From Raffaelea ambrosiae (lineage: Eukaryota > Ascomycota > Sordariomycetes > Ophiostomatales > Ophiostomataceae): a stretch of 64,000 nt of DNA. A program made the position numbers and the translations under genes. Location: the NCBI GenBank assembly GCA_002778195.1, contig PCDI01000002.1:2005628-2069627 (forward strand). The letters run 5' to 3'. This document shows, one piece after another, positions 56,701 to 64,000 of this stretch. The notes under the pieces were generated by a model. The model made no database searches. It worked only from the letters and a program-made list of their open reading frames with translations, and was not told the DNA's origin. Position 1 is the first letter of the stretch, and each line of letters opens with the position of its first letter.

Positions 56701-57105
56701 TTCTCTCAGACTAGGAACGAAACCGCAAGATACTGCCTGACCCAGCCATGTGCTCTCATCAGACTAGGGGCACGAGAGGGAACTTGGAACAAACTTGCGC
56801 ATGTTTTTTGCAGTGTTTCTATTGGTAGACGCAGGATTGAATGCGACGAAGGTGCTCAAACTTGCTCATTTACCCACACCAAGACAGGCCATACTACCCC
56901 ATATCACGGCACCTGGAGCCAAGATGCGACTAGCTACCAGCGGCGTGGAGCTTCTAGGCTCGGTTTGAGATTGGCCAATGGTGCCATGTTCATTACTGCT
57001 GCTTGAAAGCAGATATTAAAAACGGTGCAGGCCGGGTATCCGGTATGCCTCCAAGGCCGATGTTCAACCAGGAACAAGGCATCGTCTAGGCCAATTTCAC
57101 TCGTC
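56701..57105. other. Upstream of the ferric reductase, no gene seen
   Basis: The catalytic half expected for the hydrolase fragment was not found. The remainder presumably holds the ferric-reductase promoter, with no obvious TATA. Confidence 0.5.
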
Positions 57106-59349
57106 ATGGCATCGCGTATTGGCAGGTCGCTGTTTCCAATGGCGCTGGTGCTGCCGGAGGCCTTGGCCATGGTCTCCGACGGCCGCGACGGCCATGGGTT
57201 TGTCGGCTTGGGCATCCAGATGTACAGGCCGTCTTGCGCATACGCATGCAGCGATTCCATTGGAGCCCCGCTCAACTGCTCCACGGCCGACATGGAGACC
57301 GGCAGCGACATGGATATGGAGATGGGCGGGATGGCCGACGACGGCATGGCTGGTGACGGATGGATGGTCCAGGAGTCCGCCAATGCGGCTTGCAAAGCCC
57401 ACAACGAGTTCTTCCTCCAGACGCTGGCTTATTGTGTCGGACAACACTGCCAAGACGAGCCGGCCGACAAGATCGAGCACTTTTGGCTGCACGATGCCGT
57501 TGGCCGTCCCAAGAAGCAGCCTGTGCCAACACTGTCGTACACGGAGGCACTCGAGGCCGCCGCAGCCAATGGACCGCCCGCTGTGCCGCTCAACAACAGC
57601 GTGTTGCTGAACTACACGGCATGCGTGCCCGACGACCAGTGGCAGTCTACCTATGATGCCGAGAGCAACTTTGAGTCAGCGGAGACCACACACGCCAGAT
57701 ACGGCCTCGTGCTGCTGCTCACGGGCAGCCTCGTCCCCATTTTCTTGTCTTGGCTCCGCTTTCTGCCTTGGCCGGCATCGCTCGTCTCGTGGACCTATGC
57801 CGCTCTCCTGGATCCGCCATTGTTTGGCACCGCACACGACCAGCCGCTCTGGGGTCTGGGCATCGTGCCTACGCGCGGCCAGGCCCTCTTCCTCGCCTGC
57901 CTGTGGATCCTCAATGTGGTCCTCAGCGCAGCCGGCTACGCGGTCGGCTGGCCCAACTCCTGGTTCAGCAGCCGGGGCCTTGTCGTGCTGACCTTCTTTG
58001 CCAACCGCACCGGCGTGCTCAGCTTTGCCAATCTGCCGCTCGTGGCGCTCTATGCCGGCCGGAACAACGTCTTGCTGTGGCTGACCGACTGGCGCCACGA
58101 GACGTTCCTGCTGCTGCACCGCTGGACTGCCTTCGTCTGCATGCTGCAGGCCGCCATCCACAGCGCCGTCTACCTCAAGATTTACCTTGCCTACGAGGGA
58201 TACGACCATGCATCGGAGAGCCGCATGCCCTACTGGTACTGGGGGATCATCGCCACGCTCTCGCTGGTCCTCCTCGTCCCCATGTCGGCCCAGCCGCTCC
58301 GCCAGCGCGCCTACGAATGCTTCCTGGCCAGCCATGTTGTTCTGTCGTGGCTCGCCCTCGTCGGGTGCATGCTGCACATCTGGCTCCGCTTCGCCGTCCA
58401 ATGGGGCTATGAAACCTGGCTGTACATCACTGCCGCCATCTGGGCGTTTGACCGCGCCGTCCGCGTTGTTCGGTACCTGCGCCACGGCATCAAGCGCGCC
58501 GTCGTCACACCCATCGACGGTGACTACTGCCGTGTGGACATACCCCGTCTCGCCGCCGGAGGACACGTGTACCTACACTTTCCTACGCTGAACCCCTGGT
58601 GTTTCTGGGAGAACCATCCGTTTTCGGTTGCTGGCCGGACCGGCGGTGGGCGCCAAGAACTGCTCACAGCACCCTCATCAGATGAATCATCCCAGTCACG
58701 CGCAGGTGCTCCTACACCCGAAACGGTGCAGCTTCCGAGCGACACGATCACCACTACCATCTTTGTGCGCCGCAATGCTGGTCTCACGGCCCGGCTGGCC
58801 CAGGCCACCTTGTCAGCCAAAAGCAGCATTGCGCTACCCGTGCTGGTCGAGGGCAGCTACGGCCCCAATGTCTCGTTCCTGCAAGGTGGCGAGGTGGTGC
58901 CGACTCCCGAGCATCCCAACATTCTTTGCATCGCTGGTGGAGTGGGAATCACGGCCGTTCTGCCCGTGCTCACCCGTGCGGCTGGGGGCCATCTGGGCTC
59001 GCTGTCTACCCGCCAGGCAGTTGTTGGTCGCCTGCAACTCCTATGGGGCACCCGCACGTGGCCATTGGTGCATGCGGTGGAAGACATGCTGGGCGCTCCG
59101 AGGAGCAAGAGCGAAGGCGCGGCACAGCCATGGGGCCCCGTGGAAGTTGAACTGGCCGTTGGCCGCAGACTCGCCCTGCGGCAGTTGTTGGAAAGCGCCC
59201 TGGCAGGGCAGCGCGGTGGCACCACGGTAGTGGTCTGTGGCCCGCCGGCCATGACGGACGAGGTGCGCTGCATTGTGTCTGGGCTGAGTCGACATGCCAA
59301 CCCCAAACGGCCAGTGACCCGGTTGGTGGTTGAATCGTTTAACTGGTAG
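57106..59349 (+). CDS. Ferric/cupric reductase (FRE-type flavocytochrome)
   Basis: A single exon from ATG 57106, 747 aa; the frame extends upstream without ATG. A signal peptide or hydrophobic start (to about residue 22) and an ectodomain of about 170 residues with a Met/Asp cluster (DMDMEMGGM) precede the membrane domain. The heme-binding helices show paired His: HRWTAFVCMLQAAIH and HVVLSWLALVGCMLH. The FAD site is HPFSVAG, the NADPH site CIAGGVGITAVLP, and VVCGPPAMTDEV closes the FNR fold. It moves electrons from cytosolic NADPH to external Fe(III) or Cu(II) so that iron can be taken up; such genes are usually iron-repressed. Family certain, metal preference open. Confidence 0.94.
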   Translation: MASRIGRSLFPMALVLPEALAMVSDGRDGHGFVGLGIQMYRPSCAYACSDSIGAPLNCSTADMETGSDMDMEMGGMADDGMAGDGWMVQESANAACKAHNEFFLQTLAYCVGQHCQDEPADKIEHFWLHDAVGRPKKQPVPTLSYTEALEAAAANGPPAVPLNNSVLLNYTACVPDDQWQSTYDAESNFESAETTHARYGLVLLLTGSLVPIFLSWLRFLPWPASLVSWTYAALLDPPLFGTAHDQPLWGLGIVPTRGQALFLACLWILNVVLSAAGYAVGWPNSWFSSRGLVVLTFFANRTGVLSFANLPLVALYAGRNNVLLWLTDWRHETFLLLHRWTAFVCMLQAAIHSAVYLKIYLAYEGYDHASESRMPYWYWGIIATLSLVLLVPMSAQPLRQRAYECFLASHVVLSWLALVGCMLHIWLRFAVQWGYETWLYITAAIWAFDRAVRVVRYLRHGIKRAVVTPIDGDYCRVDIPRLAAGGHVYLHFPTLNPWCFWENHPFSVAGRTGGGRQELLTAPSSDESSQSRAGAPTPETVQLPSDTITTTIFVRRNAGLTARLAQATLSAKSSIALPVLVEGSYGPNVSFLQGGEVVPTPEHPNILCIAGGVGITAVLPVLTRAAGGHLGSLSTRQAVVGRLQLLWGTRTWPLVHAVEDMLGAPRSKSEGAAQPWGPVEVELAVGRRLALRQLLESALAGQRGGTTVVVCGPPAMTDEVRCIVSGLSRHANPKRPVTRLVVESFNW

Positions 59350-59714
59350 CGAGTGGAATTCAGGACGGGGGCTTGGCGCTGGAAGGACCACTGGGGCACG
59401 TGGAATTAGGGGCCGGGCCCTCCAACATATTGGGGGGTTTCAAGGTACCCACATCACCACTTCCGCCCTAATTGTGGAGTTGACCCAGCAAGTTTGTCAT
59501 GTCACAATCATGGTTTTACCAAATTGCCTCTTGCATACGTGACGCTATGTGGCAACGTTTTTTCAACTCATCGTCGAGCTGTATTCTATTATGTTCCAAG
59601 AAAGAAAAAGTAACATTTCCAGAGCCAGCTCAGATGGATGGAAGTACAAAAGAACGGTCAAACTCAGTTGATCTGGGCGACGCTCTTCACGACTAAACAC
59701 CAAGAGTATCTACC
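59350..59714. other. Tail-to-tail gap, no gene seen
   Basis: Short intergenic DNA between the ferric reductase and the muramidase. Only short frames are present. Confidence 0.5.
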
Positions 59715-60441
59715 TTAATCACCCCGGGCCAGAGCCTGGAGGCGATCGAGATCGCCATTGAAGACGTCCGAATCGCCGCCGTATGCGTAGGCGTCGTTGT
59801 ACTGCCAGATCGTCTGGTAGGGCCACCCACCAGGAATGTCACCAATGTCGCTGCTGTAGTGCGCCAGAACCAGAGGATTGGTCTCCACGAAGGCGTTGCT
59901 GTCGCCCGTGCAGGTGACCCACCACGACGGGCCCGTGTAGAGCAGGGGGTACCGACCCGTCACACTCTGATAGCGATCGCTGAAGTCTTTGATCCAGGCC
60001 ACCATGTCGCCCGCGGACAGGCCCCAGCACTGGCTCGAGCTGGACGACTCCAGGTCCAGCATGCCCGGCAAGGTGATGCCATCGCTGCTCCAGCCACCGC
60101 CATGAGCGATGAAGTAGTCCGCTTGCTCTGTCCCGGTCGTGGCGCCCGGGTGAGCGAAGTGGTACCCGCCGCGGATGAAACCGGCATCGGTAGCACCGAC
60201 GTAGTGATTTGAAAACTCAGGGTCGATGTAACCGGTACCCTCAGTAGCCTTTCAAAAACGTCAGCTTCTCTCACGACTCTTGTATGTGAAGCGAACGTAC
60301 CTTGATGATGACGAAGCGTGCTCCAGAGGAGAAGGCGCCGGCAAAGTCCACGTTGGTTTGGTAGTTCGAAATATCAAACCCCTGCACGGTGGCGCGAACG
60401 CCAGCGGCAAGCGTAACGGCTGCAATGAGAATAGACTTCAT
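59715..60441 (-). CDS. Secreted GH25 lysozyme (Chalaropsis-type muramidase)
   Basis: Exons 60301-60441 and 59715-60248 (52-nt intron, phase 0) give 224 aa, the normal size for the family. A signal peptide ends near residue 17 (VRA-T). The catalytic acids are seen in GFDISNYQ near the start and in PGMLDLES in the middle; ATEGTGYIDP, IRGGYHFAHP and IWQYND are further GH25 landmarks. The enzyme cleaves beta-1,4 bonds of bacterial peptidoglycan outside the cell, with N,O-diacetylmuramidase activity in the type member. Fungi use it against bacteria or for nutrition; genes of this family are often of bacterial origin, though codon use here matches the neighbours. Confidence 0.95.
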
Positions 60442-62309
60442 GACTTTCGGCGTGATCTCGGTGAAATGGTTTAAAGTTGGGACGAGACTATGTTACGGTT
60501 CTTCGGTTGGAAAAGAAACTTCGAACCATCTGGGCTCTATTTATCATTTTTTTGCACATTTCTTTTCTACTCAAACTCGGCTTCCAACTCACTCGATGGC
60601 AATAACCACTACAGTCTGCCTTGACCTTTCTTGTCACGCTATATGATACACAGATCCTGTTAGAAAAGGTTCTTAGTGTGGGAGAAACTGCAGCTATCCC
60701 GGGCATGTTCCCGGATTCGTACGACTCATATGCAAGTATCTGGCAGATCACTGCTGATCCGAGTCGACTCTCGGATCGTTAGGCTTATTTCGATCTTAGC
60801 ATCGTGTTATGCGTAACCGTATCGAATACAATTCCTGGCAGCTCACTGGCAGTTTCCTGGTTTCTGATGCAGCTGGCGTTTTCAGCTCCCAAATCCCGTC
60901 TAAATCGAGCCTAGCGGCCGCCCTCCTTCAGTTAAAGCGCGTTGACGCTCCCATCGACAAGGAATAAACTAACCACCACAAGTCCATGACGTAAAACAAA
61001 CACGAAAACGGGATCATAAGCATCATGGTGGTGGCCGAGGACTAAACGTTGTGGTCGCCGATCACTGTACATGAGTCCTTGTTTCAGACCTTTTTAACGC
61101 TCCACTCCCGACGACACCCTCTGGCCTTACCAGGATCGACAAGTCTAAAAGAGTCACCTCGAGTTTAAAGCGGACGTCTTATCCTGGGAATTAGGAGAGG
61201 CTGCATTACAAGCCCTTACCCTTGCCATAGCTGCTCAATTGAGAACAATCAAAATCGTTGACGCTCTTTGTGTGCCTCGGTAGCATACATTTTGACATCA
61301 CTTGTACAAGAAACTCGTAAAACGCTTATTCATACATCGGACGAAATTCAAAAGAAAGGGTGATGTGCATGGAAACCGTCTGGCTATCCTGCAATTAGCA
61401 GCTGAGTGTAAAAGCACAAGATAATGCGGGGGTGGGGCGGAAAGCAACGGAGTCGAAGTGGACAAGTTCGGTTTTGTTCCGCACTTTTGTTTTATGGACC
61501 AATCGAAGAACAAAACAAAACAAAACAGGGTCACCCTTCACAGATTCTACAGTCCCGCAAATCTCTGCCAGTGGGGGTCCCGAATCGCAAAACGAGGAAA
61601 ACCAATGGTCGGTGAATGTTGTAAGAGACGGGATGAGTCCCCTGGAAAAACTGGACGTGAAAACTCTGGTGAGACAATAACCGCTGCAAAACAGGAAAAA
61701 AATACACAAAATGAGGTGAGACTTCTAGCGTGTATGTTGCTGAATGGATTTGCCAAGGAGCCAATGAGACAACCACAGCCCGATGCTTGGTATGAAGCCG
61801 GAATCCAGTTTACCTTCCTTACCATAAACGAAACAGGGACTATTAGGCAAACAGGGACTGTTAGCCCCCCAGAGTCAGTACATAAGTGACGTGCAATGAT
61901 TAAACATTATCAAGTAATAAATCAAGCTAAGAGCCAAGCCGGGCAAAACCGTCCTTAAATCAGAAAGCCACTTCCAATGTCCTGCTACTAGATGCATCCA
62001 TTTTGGACCCCGGCAGACTCGTCAGCTGTGATGCAAGAGCATAATACTTGCTGCCTTGCATTTTTCGCATTGCTCACTCGGACAGTCTAAGCATCAGACA
62101 GTGGTATGGGGCCTGTCTGGTCTCGTTTTCGTTTCTGGCAGCAGCTGCAGCATCTGGTGCAGTCCATGATGAAGGCGACAAAAGAAAAGAATCTGCAAAG
62201 TCAGTGCCTGTTATGTATAATAGAGAGGAGGAACAATCAAAAAAGAGACGAAAATCACCAGAAAATCACAGAGAGATACGATGAAGAAGAGAAGAGAAAA
62301 ACAAAGGAG
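60442..62309. other. Long intergenic region, no gene seen
   Basis: About 1.9 kb. The muramidase promoter is here; the minus strand reads ATAAATAG at 60537-60544, about 100 nt before its ATG, a weak TATA-like element. The remaining frames are short and overlap on both strands (61300-61900). Confidence 0.5.
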
Positions 62310-62821
62310 AAAGGTCTGCGTACGCAATGGCGAAGAACAAGCCTGCTGCCCGCGGTGTAGCTGCCAGAATCTCGTTGCCACAGCTCACGCCTCCACACTG
62401 AGGTGAATTCTCCCACCAGAAGGTCGAAATATAAATTATGCAGGCCGCGGCCAAAGCCAACCCGAGCCCAACAAGGTCGGCAAAGCAGGCGTACTGGGCT
62501 GCGGCCAAGCTGGGGCTCTTGCTATAGTTGCTGCTGGGGAAACACCACCAGATGCGGACCAAGGAATAGATGTTGAAGAGCAGCATAAAAGATGTCTTTG
62601 CTTGAGTCAGATCTGCCAACCGAGATAGATTCTTACGGGCGAAAAACAATAAAAGGGTCCCAACGAACCGCGGCGTAGCCTATGCCTGTGTCAACCGATT
62701 TGCCGAACCGCACATTCATGCTGATGAGGTAGCCCAGGCTGGCAATGAGCAACGCCGCCAGCACGGCTCGGAGAACCGTTTCTGTCCATACAACAACCGG
62801 GAAATTGCAATTGCGCACCAT
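62310..62821 (-). CDS. Small four-helix membrane protein, splice uncertain
   Basis: ATG 62821 opens a frame with one helix (AVLAALLIASLGYLISM) that runs to about 62645; a second frame continues from about 62615 with SFMLLFNIYSLVRIWW, ADLVGLGLALAAACIIYI and a terminal helix ending FFAIA near 62325. The two look like one small multispanning protein of about 155-165 residues. The obvious donor (GTAAG at about 62638) and the nearest acceptors do not agree in phase and would give an intron of only 36-41 nt, so either a weaker donor is used or one base is missing. The last exon past 62325 may also be spliced. Function unknown. Confidence 0.45.
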
Positions 62822-63784
62822 GCTTTCTCGGTATGAATAGATAGCAGTCAGAATGTGTTTTGGGGAATGGAAAAGAAACGAGACGGCTGAAGAGAGAGGG
62901 CTGAGAGCGTGACTTCAATGCGAGCGGCCCACCAGGAAGAAGCACTTACATAGCAGTCGGATGGAAAGACCTTCCAGGCGTGTCTGTCTGGTCATGTGCC
63001 TGTCTCAATATTCCAGATGTTGCCGAGAGAGAGAAAAAAAGGCATGCCTAGAAGGGCTGAGCTGAGAGGGCTGTATATGTCTTGGCAGCCAAGACTGAGG
63101 CGCAGTTGTCACAACGATTCCTTCCTGTTTCAGCTAAAGGGTCTACGGCTGCTCGTATTGAGTACGAAAACCAAACCAGCCAACAGTTCCTGGTCTTGCG
63201 GCCCTGGCTTGTGTCCTATGTTGACAGAGGCAGGCCATTTGGGGTCCCACGGGGGAAAATCTGCTTCTAGGTACCAGTAGAACATATTTTAGCTCAAGAC
63301 CCATGCAAGTGTCACAGGACGTCGTGAACGCTATTTTCATTCTCGCGCTGTTGATGGGGTACTACCAACTAAACGAAAAGGCTACGCTCGGTGCGGCGAG
63401 GTCTGATGTTTATAAGGTGCGGCTAAGATAATTGCAGTTTCTACCACACCGGGACCTCTTCTCGTCCGACAACTGAGCCCTTCCCATTATGCATAGCATT
63501 GCCAACGCATGCTGAAGATGACCTAGGCATTTATACACTGACCACATATTGGGATGCCGATATTATACGTCTTGCCGAGGCAGGCTTGTGGTTGCGACAG
63601 GTTCGGGCTATTCCCTCTCGGAAGTTCACACTTTTACCACGGGATTGTATTCATTCGACCAGTGTGGTTGAGTGAGAAAGAGAAGAAAGGTGGAGAAATG
63701 TGTGATTCTTAAAAATAAAATAAAGAGTCCATCCTCACTAACACCATAACAGCAAGACCTGAGTTACTTAGGTGGGTCACGACA
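62822..63784. other. Intergenic, no gene seen
   Basis: Contains upstream DNA of the small membrane protein. No recognisable frame. Confidence 0.45.
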
Positions 63785-64000
63785 CTAGTGGGCCTGGACC
63801 ATGTCGATTTTCACACTAGGAAACGGCTTGGGAGGCTTGGAAATCTTGGGGATCTTGGGGGGTTTTTGACGCATGTAACCACGAGTAAAGACAGGCAACC
63901 GACGCACCGCTTTGTCGATGAATGAAGATACTAGTTCAAAATTTGCTAAAAGCAAACGCGCTCTGTGGCGGTCAACAAGCCGATCCAAGGGTCGCCGCCG
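63785..64000 (-). CDS. Possible C-terminal end of a gene cut by the window edge
   Basis: On the minus strand an open frame enters from beyond 64000 without an ATG in this window and ends at 63785. It is basic, with a Pro/Lys-rich stretch (PPKIPKISKPPKPF) near its end. Too little is present to name it; it may equally be a chance frame. Confidence 0.2.
   Translation of the reverse strand, partial: RRRPLDRLVDRHRARLLLANFELVSSFIDKAVRRLPVFTRGYMRQKPPKIPKISKPPKPFPSVKIDMVQAH

Noticed and set aside
1..64000. Secondary-metabolite cluster
   Set aside because: P450, ADH, SDR, oxygenase relics and efflux pumps are present, but they are scattered over more than 50 kb with unrelated genes and no PKS, NRPS, terpene synthase or cluster regulator.
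1..64000. Transposable element or terminal repeats
   Set aside because: No transposase, reverse transcriptase, long terminal or inverted repeat was recognised; only coding and homopolymer repeats were seen.

Overview
This is nuclear DNA of a filamentous ascomycete (Pezizomycotina, most likely a Sordariomycete). The genes are rich in short introns (about 49-205 nt) with GT..AG ends and CTAAC/CTGAC-type branch sites. Third codon positions are G/C-rich, gene spacing is typical of moulds, and families such as sedolisin peptidase, NCS1 permease, DHA2 efflux pump, Mak32-like kinase and fungal P450 are all present. No operons, rRNA, CRISPR or complete transposon were seen. Exon boundaries were worked out by hand from splice signals and reading-frame phase; every multi-exon model given without a caveat closes in frame.

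Layout. 0-7.8 kb: zinc alcohol dehydrogenase (+) whose 3' end is triplicated in tandem, convergent with an SDR (-), then an NCS1 permease (-) and a PfkB/Mak32-like kinase (-). 8-15 kb: DHA2-type MFS pump (-), secreted sedolisin (-), secreted unknown protein (-). 15-24.4 kb: broken phosphotransferase (+), multispanning membrane protein (-), full-length ABCC transporter (-). 25-29.3 kb: vacuolar carboxypeptidase S-like peptidase (-) and a small membrane protein (-). 30.4-37.5 kb: the most unusual part. A protein carrying two copies of a domain I do not recognise (-) is divergent from an FHA-domain protein kinase (+), followed by a truncated duplicate of that kinase. 38-43.2 kb: sugar transporter (+) and a secreted SGNH/GDSL hydrolase (-). 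43.9-45.5 kb: remains of two 2-oxoglutarate/Fe(II) oxygenase genes (-). 47-53 kb: small Cys-containing ORF (+), hexose transporter (+), Ser/Thr-rich surface protein (-). 54-60.5 kb: eight-exon P450 (+) with a 7-nt microexon and a GC-AG intron, CocE-type hydrolase remnant (-), ferric reductase (+), GH25 muramidase (-). 62-64 kb: small membrane protein (-) and an incomplete ORF at the edge.

Together the genes look like an accessory region given to nutrient uptake (two sugar transporters, a nucleobase-type permease, ferric reductase), secreted hydrolysis (sedolisin, GDSL, GH25), efflux (MFS, ABCC) and detoxification or secondary metabolism (P450, ADH, SDR). It holds at least five decayed gene copies, so turnover is active. 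No polyketide synthase, NRPS or terpene synthase backbone is present, so this is not a complete biosynthetic cluster.
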